Of a stretch of 64,000 nucleotides of DNA, positions 1-8,459 are shown in pieces. Source of the DNA: CAYJAD01 sp964368075. Its GTDB lineage: Bacteria; Desulfobacterota; Desulfovibrionia; Desulfovibrionales; Desulfovibrionaceae. The stretch spans positions 16,533 through 80,532 of the forward strand of contig CAYJAD010000005.1 of the NCBI GenBank assembly GCA_964368075.1, read 5' to 3'. The notes below the pieces were generated by a model. It was given only the letters and a program-made list of their open reading frames with translations. It ran no database searches and was not told the DNA's origin. The stretch's first letter is position 1; every line of letters starts with the position of its first letter. The position numbers and the translations under genes were made by a program.

Positions 1-870
1 AGCTACTTTAGGATGTAAGGAACCATCATTAACTTGTGCTTGCAACTTAGCAATATCTTCAAGACTTTGTGAAGAAAGAAGTTCGTAGTATGTCCACATA
101 AGTTCGTCAGAAATAGACATAACTTTACCAAAAATATCACTGGGGCTTTCGTCAATGCCAATATAGTTGCCGTAAGACTTGCTCATTTTACGCACGCCAT
201 CGGTTCCCACAAGCAAGGGCAAAGTAATAATGCATTGGCTTTCCATGCCGTACTGACTTTGTAAATGACGCCCCACCAATAAGTTAAACTTTTGGTCAGT
301 GCCGCCCATTTCCACATCAGCTTTTAAGGCCACAGAGTCATAACCTTGGCAAAGAGGATAGAGGAATTCATGTATGGCAATGGGGCGTTGCTCTTTGTAG
401 CGATTTTCAAAATCATCTCTTTCCATCATACGCGCCACAGTATAGCGGGAAGCCAGACGAATAAAATCAGCAGCTCCCATATCTCCTAGCCATTTAGAGT
501 TAAATTCCACCACGGTTTTATCAGGGTCAAGAATTTTAAATACTTGCTTCTTATAGGTTTCTGCATTGGCGATAACTTGTTCTTTGGTTAAGGGCGGGCG
601 GGTTTCGCTTCTACCGGAAGGGTCGCCAATGGAACCTGTGAAGTCGCCAATAAGAAAAACAACTCTATGTCCCAGTTCTTGAAAATGGCGCATTTTGTGC
701 ATAACCACTGTATGCCCCAAATGCAAATCCGGTGCTGTGGGGTCAAAGCCGACTTTGATTGTAAGTGGTTTGCCACGCAGAATTTTTTTGCGTAATTCTT
801 CGGCGTCAATAAGTTCTGCTATGCCGCGAGTAATAAGCGCCATTTGTTGTTCAATATCAATTTGAGACAT
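1..870 (-). CDS. tyrS: Tyrosyl-tRNA synthetase, C-terminal part beyond window
   Basis: Charges tRNA-Tyr with tyrosine in the cytoplasm. The reading frame is open from the ATG at 870 to the window edge, so about 290 N-terminal codons are visible and the 3' end is missing. The class I signature HLGH lies at residues 50-53 and KMSKS at about 228-232, with the tyrosine-pocket region GFDPTAPDLH just before HLGH. An AAGGAACC-type stretch lies just upstream of the start (seen as ggttcc on the plus strand). The long spacing between HLGH and KMSKS fits TyrS rather than TrpS. The missing part should hold the S4 RNA-binding domain. Identification is firm; the end cannot be described. Confidence 0.95.
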   Translation of the reverse strand, partial: MSQIDIEQQMALITRGIAELIDAEELRKKILRGKPLTIKVGFDPTAPDLHLGHTVVMHKMRHFQELGHRVVFLIGDFTGSIGDPSGRSETRPPLTKEQVIANAETYKKQVFKILDPDKTVVEFNSKWLGDMGAADFIRLASRYTVARMMERDDFENRYKEQRPIAIHEFLYPLCQGYDSVALKADVEMGGTDQKFNLLVGRHLQSQYGMESQCIITLPLLVGTDGVRKMSKSYGNYIGIDESPSDIFGKVMSISDELMWTYYELLSSQSLEDIAKLQAQVNDGSLHPKVA

Positions 871-1041
871 AAGGAACCTCTATAAAGGGATATATTGTAT
901 TTTTAAAAACGTGCATGTGCACAAGGTCTTAAAAACATGAAAACTATTTCGTAGTAATGCACTTTAAATTAACAGGGGCATACTGCCAAATTAGTATACA
1001 GCTGTCAACTTTTTCAAAGAGATGCTCACTTTGACTGAGAT

Positions 1042-1065
1042 TCCTGCACAATGCATTGTGCAGGA
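1042..1065. repeat. Perfect 24-bp palindrome
   Basis: A dyad centred on ATGCAT in which all 24 bases are self-complementary: the left arm is TCCTGCACAATG and the right arm is its exact complement. It lies between the 3' end of the glycosyltransferase gene and the tyrS start, both on the minus strand. It has no loop and no T-run, so it looks more like a protein-binding dyad than a terminator. Function unknown. Confidence 0.6.
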
Positions 1066-1081
1066 GTCTTGTGCTATTTAT

Positions 1082-1125
1082 GGCGCGAGTAAAAGTGCCC
1101 TTTTCCCCTTCAAGAAGTTAATTAA
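1082..1125 (+). repeat. Family A hairpin repeat, partial copy
   Basis: Matches the inner part of the family A repeat (see 36170-36247): GGCGCGAGTAAAAGTGCCC followed by a C-rich run, compare GGCGCTAGCAAAAGTGCCCC at 8399. The left half of the usual hairpin is not recognisable. It ends a few bases before the stop codon of the minus-strand glycosyltransferase gene. Confidence 0.45.
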
Positions 1126-1134
1126 AAGCTCAGT

Positions 1135-2652
1135 TTAGCGTATGGATACTGTGTAATGATCAAAGGCCGGGTAACGTTTCCATACATGGTCAAGAACGGT
1201 CATGCCGGCAGCCCAGCGCATATCGTAAAGGTCTAATTCTCGGAGTAAAAATGCAAAATCAAAAGCCGTTCGGCAGCACCCGCTTATGTAATTACTTCCC
1301 ACAAGGCATTGCTTTTTTTCTCGAATAAGTGCTGTAATCCATGAAAGCCCTGTTTCAATGGGGCAGGAAAGCATGGGTTGTGGCGGGCTGTCACACATTT
1401 TTTCATGTTGGCGTAAATAAAAATAGCTACGTGCTGTATCTTTGTAGTGCAGGGCAGCACCGCCGCAAGCTACGACCAATACTTTTTTATGCTCTAAGAG
1501 TTCTTTTGTTATTTTTGAGTTGTTTTGCAATAAATCATGGTCAGCTTCTGAAAAAAGAGCGTATATTTTTTCTTTTCCTCGCGCACAATGCGGATTTTTA
1601 GCTTCATTTTTGAGAGTGAGAAAGATTTTTTGTACAAGGGCAAGGCTTGGTATGGTATAAGAAGAAAAAAGATTTTCTGGGCTCTGTTCTGTTTGTTGAA
1701 TATTTGCTATGCCATTGAAAAAGCGTGCTAAAAAAAATGAAAAATGGAGCATGTCTTGCGCATGCTTTGGCTCGCATCGAGAGAAGGAAGACTTAGCAAA
1801 AAAGGTGCTGCATAGTTGTTGCGCTTTATGCTCTGCTAGATGTTCTTTTTGCACCCTTTCCCAAGCGGCGCGGCCAATGCTTTCGCAAAACTTTGGTTCG
1901 CGCAGGCAATGGTCTATAATTTGCGCTAATTCTTGTAAATCTTTGTAGATAAGAATTTCTTTTTCAGGGGTAAATAGACAATTTTGGTCTTCTCCCACAT
2001 CGGAGCTGATGACACAGGCGCCCACACTGGCGCCTTCCATGAGGCGGAAATTTACTTCATTGGCTATGGATTCATTGGGAAGAATGCGCGTGTTGGCATA
2101 GAGTTGCATCATTTCGCTATGAGAAATGTTATTTATATTGGCTTTGTCATAACGCTCTTTAAGCATTTGGCAAAGAAGCTCTCTTTGGGGTCTTGTTCCA
2201 CTCAGTCTACCAACAAAATTTATATCATGCCTACGTTGTGCATGGTTTAGCCATGGATTTTTATCACTTTTTTTGCTTAGTCTGTGTGTGCTAGGGTGTT
2301 GCCAAGAAGGGGGAAGGTGCTCTAAAAAACTTTTATGAGGGGTGAAAAAAATATCATACAGTCGGGCATAGTACATTTGCCATCCATAATGCAAATGCGT
2401 GTCTATGCTCCAAAATGCAGTACGACAAGGGAGGGAGTGTACATCCATAAAGAAGATTTTTATGGCTAAGGTTTCAGTATGAAAAAAAATATCTGCTTGC
2501 ACTCCGGCAGGCATGTTTTTTTGCATAAGATCTTTGGCAGAGTACATACCGGCATGGCGCAACGAAATATTATATACGGTATGCCCTAAATCCTCAAGTT
2601 CTTGGGTATAGTGGCTGTTTACAGAAAAAATAATGGCCATGGTACTTCTCAT
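1135..2652 (-). CDS. CgeB-like family 1 glycosyltransferase
   Basis: Probably transfers a sugar from a nucleotide donor to a surface or secreted glycan; donor and acceptor unknown. The N-terminal third resembles the CgeB/DUF3880 type (DIFFHTETLAIKIF, later FWSIDTHLHYGW). Residues about 190-285 resemble the C-terminal Glyco_trans_1_2 domain, with NEVNFRLMEGASVGACVISS followed by an E-x-G-x-A-x-x-R helix (SIGRAAWERV). About 200 residues follow that I do not recognise; they are helical and could be TPR-like. The first ATG (2652) has no Shine-Dalgarno sequence, whereas the in-frame ATG at 2640 is preceded by GAGAAG, so the protein may start there (501 aa). Both flanks carry family A repeats. The gene stands alone. 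Confidence 0.6.
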   Translation of the reverse strand: MRSTMAIIFSVNSHYTQELEDLGHTVYNISLRHAGMYSAKDLMQKNMPAGVQADIFFHTETLAIKIFFMDVHSLPCRTAFWSIDTHLHYGWQMYYARLYDIFFTPHKSFLEHLPPSWQHPSTHRLSKKSDKNPWLNHAQRRHDINFVGRLSGTRPQRELLCQMLKERYDKANINNISHSEMMQLYANTRILPNESIANEVNFRLMEGASVGACVISSDVGEDQNCLFTPEKEILIYKDLQELAQIIDHCLREPKFCESIGRAAWERVQKEHLAEHKAQQLCSTFFAKSSFSRCEPKHAQDMLHFSFFLARFFNGIANIQQTEQSPENLFSSYTIPSLALVQKIFLTLKNEAKNPHCARGKEKIYALFSEADHDLLQNNSKITKELLEHKKVLVVACGGAALHYKDTARSYFYLRQHEKMCDSPPQPMLSCPIETGLSWITALIREKKQCLVGSNYISGCCRTAFDFAFLLRELDLYDMRWAAGMTVLDHVWKRYPAFDHYTVSIR

Positions 2653-2673
2653 TTTAATATGATGTAGGCAATA

Positions 2674-2740
2674 AGCGCGTTTTGAAGGGGAGGGGAATTT
2701 TTTGCGTTGTAAAGACTTCCCCAGAAAAAGTTATTGATCA
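2674..2740 (+). repeat. Family A hairpin repeat
   Basis: Contains the left signature GCGCGTTTTGAAGGGG and the right signature CTTCCCCAGAAAAAGTTATTGA, with a weakened inner hairpin (GGGGAA...TTCCCC). It lies in the divergent region upstream of both the glycosyltransferase and the helicase, so it cannot be a terminator for either gene. Confidence 0.6.
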
Positions 2741-2884
2741 ACTCTTCTTTAGGTAGCATTAAGCTTAGATTTGAGCAATGGTGTGCTAAGTTGCCTCCTT
2801 GCTAAAATACCCCTGATGCAAACATTGCGCCCCATGGCTTTTGATGCTATTGTGCACAATTCACAGGTACTATAAGGAAAAATT

Positions 2885-4696
2885 ATGACGCACAATATTG
2901 CTTCTTCAACTCATTCTGGCACCCATTCCGGCGCGCAACTTTCGGATGAAAATACCGTTTCTTTGCTGCGTGAGCCGGAAGATGCGCTTGCCCCCACAAC
3001 ATTGGCACAATTGCCAATACTCTTACAAGAAGCATGTGCCCGTGCTCAATGGGCACAACTTATGCCTGTGCAAGAATTAGCTTTGCCATATTTATTGGCG
3101 CACCGCGACCTCATGGTGCAATCTCGCACGGGAAGTGGTAAAACTGGCACCTATGTATTGCCGCTCTTGCAACATCTTTTGCCGGAAAAAAATGTAGTAC
3201 AAGCTCTCGTGCTGGTACCCACAAGAGAACTTGCCATACAGGTAGAGCGCGAAGCAAAAACGCTTTTTGCCGGTACAGGGCTTGATGTGGCTGCGGTGTA
3301 TGGCGGTGTAGGCTATGGTAAGCAAAACTCTGCCTTACGCTCCGGTGCACACTTGGTGGTAGGCACGCCTGGACGCGTGCTGGATCATCTTTTACGGCGC
3401 TCGCTGACCTTAGATCATGTGCGCACTCTTATTTTTGATGAAGCAGATCGCATGCTTTCTATTGGCTTTTATCCGGACATGAAGGAAGTGCAAAGATATT
3501 TGCCCCAGAGAAAAGTCAGCACATGTCTTTTTTCTGCGACGTATCCGCCGCATGTCCTTCAATTGGCTGAAGAATTTATGACGAAACCTGCCTTGCTTTC
3601 TTTGTCAGAAAAGCAGGTACATGTGCCACAAATGCAGCATTTATATTGCTTGTGCAAAGCCATGGATAAAGACCGCGCTTTAATACGTCTTATTGAAACT
3701 GAAAATCCTGTTTCTGCCATTATTTTTTGTAATACTAAGGCTCAGGTGCACTACGTTACGGAAGTTTTGAAGGGCTTTGGTTATAATGCCGATGAACTTT
3801 CTGCCGATTTATCCCAAAGTAAGCGTGAAAGAGTGCTGTCAAAAATGAGCGAAGGGAAATTACGCTTCTTAGTTGCCACCGATGTTGCCGCCAGAGGTAT
3901 TGATATTCCGGCTCTTTCTCATGTGTTCTTGTATGAGCCGCCTGAAGATCAAGAAATTTATATTCACAGAGCCGGACGTACAGGACGCGCCGGTGCAGCG
4001 GGCACGGTAATTTCTTTGGTAGATGTGATGCAAAAGTTAGATTTAGAACGCATAGCGCAGCATTACTCCATCAAGCTTTTGCAAAAAGAATTGCCTAATG
4101 ATGCCGATGTTGCCAAAATAGTGGGGCAGCGCCTATCAACATTGCTTGAAGCGCGCTATCGTACATTAACAGGGCTTGAGAAAGAAAGAGTAAAGCGCTT
4201 CCGTTATGTGGCTAATATTTTTGCAAAACACGGTGATGACGGCGCTACACTTCCCCCTTGGGAAGAGGTGATTGGAGCCGAGGAAGGCCAAGACCTTTTA
4301 TTGGCTATGCTTTTAGATGCCTGTTATCAAGAAAGCTTGGGAATGCCTTTACAAGGGATTTTTACTGCTTTACAGGGACGTTTATCGCAAGAAAATCCCC
4401 GTGGGCGTTCTAAGCCTCAAGGGCAAAGCAGGCCACCACGCACACCAAGATCGGATAGGGCGGCTAAAGCAGATAAATCTGAGGGCGGAGAAAGAAGGGA
4501 GAGGCGTGAGGTTTTAGATAGTGCAGAGAAAGCCAGTAGCAGATCTTCTTCGCGCCATGGGAAAAACGATGAAATACCGCAAGATGCGCATAAAGCAGGT
4601 CGTAGCCGTGCAGGGAAAAGCCAAAATCGCGATGAAATAGCGCGTCCACGGCGTAGAAAAGGAAGAAAAAAAAGCGGAGATAAAGGCCATGAGTGA
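2885..4696 (+). CDS. DEAD-box ATP-dependent RNA helicase
   Basis: Unwinds structured RNA using ATP, in the cytoplasm. Motifs in order: motif I SRTGSGKTGTY near residue 80, PTRELA near 110, TPGRVLD, FDEADRM near 185, SAT near 218, then the second RecA domain with ARGID and HRAGRTGRAG near 365. Residues about 505-603 form a very basic, Arg/Lys-rich low-complexity tail, as in DEAD proteins that bind RNA non-specifically. A good AAGGAAAAATT sequence precedes the ATG. It is longer than the roughly 400-residue minimal core. CsdA-, RhlE- or DbpA-type cannot be decided; the dsRNA-recognition domain of DbpA is not obvious. It overlaps the next gene by 8 bases, so the two are probably co-transcribed. 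Confidence 0.9.
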   Translation: MTHNIASSTHSGTHSGAQLSDENTVSLLREPEDALAPTTLAQLPILLQEACARAQWAQLMPVQELALPYLLAHRDLMVQSRTGSGKTGTYVLPLLQHLLPEKNVVQALVLVPTRELAIQVEREAKTLFAGTGLDVAAVYGGVGYGKQNSALRSGAHLVVGTPGRVLDHLLRRSLTLDHVRTLIFDEADRMLSIGFYPDMKEVQRYLPQRKVSTCLFSATYPPHVLQLAEEFMTKPALLSLSEKQVHVPQMQHLYCLCKAMDKDRALIRLIETENPVSAIIFCNTKAQVHYVTEVLKGFGYNADELSADLSQSKRERVLSKMSEGKLRFLVATDVAARGIDIPALSHVFLYEPPEDQEIYIHRAGRTGRAGAAGTVISLVDVMQKLDLERIAQHYSIKLLQKELPNDADVAKIVGQRLSTLLEARYRTLTGLEKERVKRFRYVANIFAKHGDDGATLPPWEEVIGAEEGQDLLLAMLLDACYQESLGMPLQGIFTALQGRLSQENPRGRSKPQGQSRPPRTPRSDRAAKADKSEGGERRERREVLDSAEKASSRSSSRHGKNDEIPQDAHKAGRSRAGKSQNRDEIARPRRRKGRKKSGDKGHE

Positions 4697-5252
4697 TACC
4701 GTAGAAAGTTACGAAAAAGCCTTTATAGAAGAGACCCTAGCTGAAGAGGCACAGCGTTTACGCTGTGCAGACCATGTTGGGGCAGTTACTTCTGTGCCAG
4801 GGCTTGATGACAGCATTTGTGCTGAAGTGGCGGCTAATTTTAAAGCTTTGCTTGATGACGTGGATTTCTCCGCAGATTTACAAGTATTTAATATTGGATT
4901 TTTCAACCGTACTTTGCGCCGTACTTTATTGCATGAACTGCATATGGTTTATATTGGGCTTTGGGCTATGGCTTTAGAGCAATCTTTTCCGCAAACAGCT
5001 AAAAGTTTTTTCCTCTATTTTGTAGAGGAATATATAAGCCCTTTAAAGGGAGCCAAGAAAAAGCAAACCCAAGAGCAAATTTTTGCTTATCGAGATATGA
5101 TTTTGCGAGCTGATGCCAAAGATTTTAGTCATATTAGTCAGCATTTGCTTTCCTTTACCAAGCAAAACCTCGATACACAAAAGGCTGATACTTTGCGTCT
5201 TTCCTTGGCTTTGCGTAATCACTATACCTTTATTTTTCAACGTCTTGTGTAA
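4689..5252 (+). CDS. Conserved-looking protein of unknown function
   Basis: A 187-residue, mostly helical soluble protein that I do not recognise. It has no signal peptide, no clear membrane segment and no metal-binding motif. The N-terminal 40 residues are acidic; the middle (about 65-105) is aromatic and leucine-rich; a lysine-rich patch GAKKKQTQEQ lies near residue 120. Its start ATG lies inside the last codons of the helicase gene, preceded by GGAG and AAAGG stretches, and ribF begins four bases after its stop. This tight packing suggests translational coupling. Codon use resembles its neighbours, so recent transfer is unlikely. Confidence 0.75.
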   Translation: MSDTVESYEKAFIEETLAEEAQRLRCADHVGAVTSVPGLDDSICAEVAANFKALLDDVDFSADLQVFNIGFFNRTLRRTLLHELHMVYIGLWAMALEQSFPQTAKSFFLYFVEEYISPLKGAKKKQTQEQIFAYRDMILRADAKDFSHISQHLLSFTKQNLDTQKADTLRLSLALRNHYTFIFQRLV

Positions 5253-5256
5253 CTTT

Positions 5257-6240
5257 ATGCATAGATTAACTTCTGCTTCAGAATTTCAAAACTTTTTCCA
5301 AGCTCAAAAAAAGTTGCATGGATACAAAGGAACTTGTGTCACCATAGGCAATTTTGACGGCGTGCATGTGGGGCATCAAGCTCTTTTGCATCGTACAGTG
5401 GAAAAGGCAGCTCAACGTAAATTGCTTTCAGTGGTATTAACTTTTTGGCCACATCCTTTAGCCGTATTGGCTGGTGGTACTCGCGCGCCTTCCCTGTTGT
5501 TGGGGCAAGATGAAAGATATACCTTTTTTATTATCAATGGCATAGATCTTGTGCTTGAAATGCCCTTTACTTTAGATTTGGCTGCATTAAGCCCCGAAGA
5601 ATTTATTCAACACGTGCTTTTACCCTTAGAGTGCCGTGAATTGGTTATTGGCTACGACTTTTCTTTGGGCAAAGGACGTGCCGGCAATTATGATGTCTTA
5701 CAAACGTTGGGAAAAGAATATGATTTTTCTGTGGAGCAGCTTTCCCCGGTTATTGTTAATGGTGCCGTGGTCAGCTCTACACGTATTCGTAATCTTGTGC
5801 GGCAAGGCGAAGCGTGGGATATTCACCCCCTGCTTGGGCGCTATTATCATTTAGACGGCCCCATAATACACGGTTTTGGGCGTGGTGAAGGGCTTGGTTT
5901 TCCCACAGCCAACTTACAAGTGGGGGCTACTTTAGTACCTAAAACAGGTGTTTATGCCACGTGGCTCACGGTGCATGATGATTATTTAGAAGATTCTGGC
6001 ATTACCTACCCTGCGGTAACCAATGTGGGGTATGTGCCTACTTTTGGCAATGATGTTTTATCTGTAGAAAGCTTTATTTTGCAGGGTAATCCTCAATTAT
6101 ATGACGTGCAAATACGTCTTTCCTTTGTACAGTCCATTCGAGAAGAGCGCCAATTTGCCAATATTGGTGAACTGCAAGCGCGCATTGCTAAAGATGTGGA
6201 CTTGGCTAAAGAAATTCTTACCTTGGCACAGCCGTCATAG
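5257..6240 (+). CDS. ribF: Bifunctional riboflavin kinase / FAD synthetase
   Basis: Converts riboflavin to FMN and then FAD. The N-terminal FAD synthetase half has GNFDGVHVGHQ (nucleotidyltransferase HxGH type) near residue 30 and the return motif SSTRIRNLV near 170. The C-terminal flavokinase half has GRGEGLGFPTANL and a PAVTNVG stretch. At 327 residues it has the usual length. The frame is open upstream to 5113, but that region is the coding sequence of the previous gene in another frame. The start MHRLTSASEF at 5257 gives a normal N-terminus, although no strong Shine-Dalgarno is visible; coupling to the gene ending at 5252 is likely. It supplies cofactors from the riboflavin made by the genes at 50873-54500. 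Confidence 0.95.
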   Translation: MHRLTSASEFQNFFQAQKKLHGYKGTCVTIGNFDGVHVGHQALLHRTVEKAAQRKLLSVVLTFWPHPLAVLAGGTRAPSLLLGQDERYTFFIINGIDLVLEMPFTLDLAALSPEEFIQHVLLPLECRELVIGYDFSLGKGRAGNYDVLQTLGKEYDFSVEQLSPVIVNGAVVSSTRIRNLVRQGEAWDIHPLLGRYYHLDGPIIHGFGRGEGLGFPTANLQVGATLVPKTGVYATWLTVHDDYLEDSGITYPAVTNVGYVPTFGNDVLSVESFILQGNPQLYDVQIRLSFVQSIREERQFANIGELQARIAKDVDLAKEILTLAQPS

Positions 6241-6250
6241 TGGGGCTTTT

Positions 6251-6754
6251 ATGATTCCTTTTAGAAGAAACAAAGGGCCGCTTATTGCGGAATCTTGTGA
6301 TAGACCGGGCTTACGTCTTTTTGTTCTTGTGTGTCTTTTTGCCATGACCATGTCGGCTTTTTGGTGGAATTTTGAACGCCGTCTAGAAGATATTAAGCCC
6401 GCCGGCGATACTCACGCCATTATGAATGAAGACCACGTGTTGTCCAAGGAACATTTGCCAAAATTGTATCAATGGCGTGAAAGCTTTAGTAAAACGTGGA
6501 ATATTCCTTTACTGTTACAAGCTTCGCAAGGGGCATTGGTGTTACCACCTTATGCTATTAACACCCTCTATGTGGGGGTAGGTATGGCTCATCACGAAGC
6601 CGTGGTGGCGGTGCCTCCCTTGGTGCGTAAAGTTATGGGCGAAGGCGCGCGTTTACAAGCAGAAGAAGGTTTACGCCTTTGTTTACAAAAAGAAGCTGCT
6701 CATCTTTGTCTTAATAACACCTTACAAGCTATATGGGACGCTTTAGAACAATAA
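6251..6754 (+). CDS. Small membrane-anchored protein, unknown function
   Basis: A 167-residue protein starting MIPFRRNKG; a longer open frame runs into ribF but this ATG follows the ribF stop directly. Residues about 21-41 (LRLFVLVCLFAMTMSAFWW) form one hydrophobic segment, so the protein is probably an inner-membrane protein with one N-terminal anchor and a periplasmic part. The C-terminal half has a compact pattern (YVGVGMAHHEAVVAVPPLV, then an acidic and Leu-rich helix with two cysteines). I do not recognise the family; a divergent TPM-like fold is possible but unsupported. It lies between ribF and rnhA in the same direction. Confidence 0.7.
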   Translation: MIPFRRNKGPLIAESCDRPGLRLFVLVCLFAMTMSAFWWNFERRLEDIKPAGDTHAIMNEDHVLSKEHLPKLYQWRESFSKTWNIPLLLQASQGALVLPPYAINTLYVGVGMAHHEAVVAVPPLVRKVMGEGARLQAEEGLRLCLQKEAAHLCLNNTLQAIWDALEQ

Positions 6755-6758
6755 TAAT

Positions 6759-7235
6759 ATGAAACACGTGCATTTATATACAGACGGGTCTTGTTTAGGT
6801 AATCCCGGTCGTGGTGGCTGGGGATGTATTTTGCGTTTGGTAAAAACAGAGCAAGAAAAAGAATTTTCTGGCGGCTATGCTAAAACTACTAATAATCGTA
6901 TGGAAATTATGGCTGTTTTAGAAGGCTTACGCCAATTAAAAGAACCTTGCCTTGTGGAAGTTTTTTCTGATTCTCAATACGTGTGCAATGCCATACAAAA
7001 AAAATGGCTGGCAGGTTGGCGCAAGAATAACTGGGTTAAAGCCGATAAAAAGCCTGTAAAGAATAAAGATTTGTGGGAAGCATTGTGGCCTCTTTTAATT
7101 CAACATCAAGTAACATTCCACTGGGTGCGCGGGCATGCTGGGCATGCAGAAAACGAACGCTGTGACGTGCTGGCAAAAGATGCCGCCATGTTGCCTGACT
7201 TACCGGAAGATAGTGGTTGGAATATGCACGGCTAA
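6759..7235 (+). CDS. rnhA: Ribonuclease HI
   Basis: Degrades the RNA strand of RNA-DNA hybrids, for example at replication primers and R-loops. All four catalytic carboxylates are visible: D9 in YTDGSCLGNPG, E49 in NNRMEIMAVLEG, D71 in FSDSQYV and D136 in ENERCDVLA, with the active-site loop histidine at 126 (RGHAGHAEN). The 158-residue length is typical. The basic handle region (KKWLAGWRKNNW) near residue 81-92 is present. It starts four bases after the preceding stop, without a clear Shine-Dalgarno sequence, so it is probably part of the same transcript as ribF. Confidence 0.97.
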   Translation: MKHVHLYTDGSCLGNPGRGGWGCILRLVKTEQEKEFSGGYAKTTNNRMEIMAVLEGLRQLKEPCLVEVFSDSQYVCNAIQKKWLAGWRKNNWVKADKKPVKNKDLWEALWPLLIQHQVTFHWVRGHAGHAENERCDVLAKDAAMLPDLPEDSGWNMHG

Positions 7236-7266
7236 TAGATTTTAGGAAAAGTGCTCTAAGATAGTT

Positions 7267-8226
7267 ATGGAACAAATACTAAGCCTTTGGGATTCGCTTT
7301 TTATGCCTTTGTGTCGCTTGCTGCTTGGCATATCCATAGGGCTTTTATTGGCCAATGCCTTAGAAGCTTTGCGCTGGACAAAATATCTTGCTACCTTGGC
7401 CGCTCCTCTTTCGCGTGTGGCACATTTAAGCGATATTTCAGGCGCAGCATTTTCCATGGCCTTTGTGTCTTCCATGTCAGCCAACACTTTTTTAAGTGAA
7501 AATTACGAGCAAGGTAAACTTTCTAAGGGTGAAGTCATCCTTTCTAATCTTTTTAACAGCCTGCCTACTATTTTAACGCATACACCTACCATATTTTTTC
7601 TTTTGTGGCCTGTGCTTGGCTTTCCTACACTTATATACGTGGGGCTTACCTTATCAGCGGCCTTGTTGCGTACTTTTATTACAGTGCTTGTGGGAGCTTG
7701 CTTTTTGCCCAAACGTCCCCATGGCTGTGTGCCTTGCCATCTGGACGATACTCCCTTCTCTTTAAGGCGTACACTGCAAAAAATGTGGAAAATGTTTCGT
7801 AAGCGCATGCTGAAGATATTTTATTTTACTGTGCCCATATACATATTGATGTATATTTTACAGCAATATGGCGTGTTTCAAAGTATAGAAACTTGGCTGT
7901 CTGCACATGCATCGTGGTTTGTTTTTTTAGAGACGGAAGCCTTAGGCATTGTTGCCCTATATATGATGGCTGAACTTGGAGCGGCATTATCTGCAGCAAG
8001 TTTTGCTTTAAGTGACGGTTTGCTTAGTGAGCGATCAGTGGTGCTGGCTTTGCTGGTTGGTAATATACTGTCCACACCCATGCGCGGTATTAGGCATCAA
8101 CTGCCTGCATATTCAGGCTTTTATACACCTAAACTCGCCTTGCAATTGGTGCTAAGCAATCAAGGCTTTCGTGCTTTGAGCATGATTTTTGTGACAGCAG
8201 TATATTATTATATGACAGCTGGGTAA
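7267..8226 (+). CDS. Nucleoside-recognition (GATE) domain membrane protein
   Basis: A 319-residue integral membrane protein with about seven to eight hydrophobic segments. The stretch from about residue 55 to 125, including FSMAFVSSMSANTFLSENY and NSLPTILTHTPTIFFLL, resembles the GATE/nucleoside-recognition domain found in SpmA/SpmB, FeoB and nucleoside transporters. The loop around residue 145-175 (PKRPHGCVPCHLDD) contains a CxxC-like pair. The substrate is unknown. It follows rnhA by 31 bases in the same direction, with only a weak ribosome-binding site. Transport or gating function is inference from the domain. Confidence 0.65.
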   Translation: MEQILSLWDSLFMPLCRLLLGISIGLLLANALEALRWTKYLATLAAPLSRVAHLSDISGAAFSMAFVSSMSANTFLSENYEQGKLSKGEVILSNLFNSLPTILTHTPTIFFLLWPVLGFPTLIYVGLTLSAALLRTFITVLVGACFLPKRPHGCVPCHLDDTPFSLRRTLQKMWKMFRKRMLKIFYFTVPIYILMYILQQYGVFQSIETWLSAHASWFVFLETEALGIVALYMMAELGAALSAASFALSDGLLSERSVVLALLVGNILSTPMRGIRHQLPAYSGFYTPKLALQLVLSNQGFRALSMIFVTAVYYYMTAG

Positions 8227-8280
8227 AAACCTTTTCTGGGAGCAACGGTTTCCCCCAGACCCTCTTCAAAACGCGCTTAT
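8226..8280 (-). repeat. Family A hairpin repeat, minus orientation
   Basis: Read on the minus strand it gives AAGCGCGTTTTGAAGAGGG, then TCTGGGGGAAACC and CCCAGAAAAGG, matching the copy at 36170 in order and orientation. It sits between the convergent ends of the GATE-domain gene and thiC, where it could help end transcription. Confidence 0.6.
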
Positions 8281-8345
8281 TTTCCCCATCATAAAAATAG
8301 CATTATTATGACCTCTCATTTAACAGAGACTAAATATTTATTCAC

Positions 8346-8450
8346 GGGCGCGTTTTGAGGGGATGGGGGGAGCTTGAGGGGGGAAGGGGTAGCTTTTTGG
8401 CGCTAGCAAAAGTGCCCCTTCCCCCCGCAATAAATAAATCAGCACTTCCT
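8346..8450 (+). repeat. Family A hairpin repeat with strong inner stem
   Basis: Begins GGCGCGTTTTGAGGGG and contains a hairpin at 8378-8426 whose arms are GGGGGGAAGGGG and CCCCTTCCCCCC, separated by the signature GGCGCTAGCAAAAG. It is the second copy in the same convergent gap, in the opposite orientation to the one at 8226. Confidence 0.65.
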
Positions 8451-8459
8451 AAAAATCAG

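Noticed and set aside
5113..5256. An N-terminal extension of RibF
   Set aside because: It overlaps the upstream gene in another frame, and the family N-terminus is complete from 5257.
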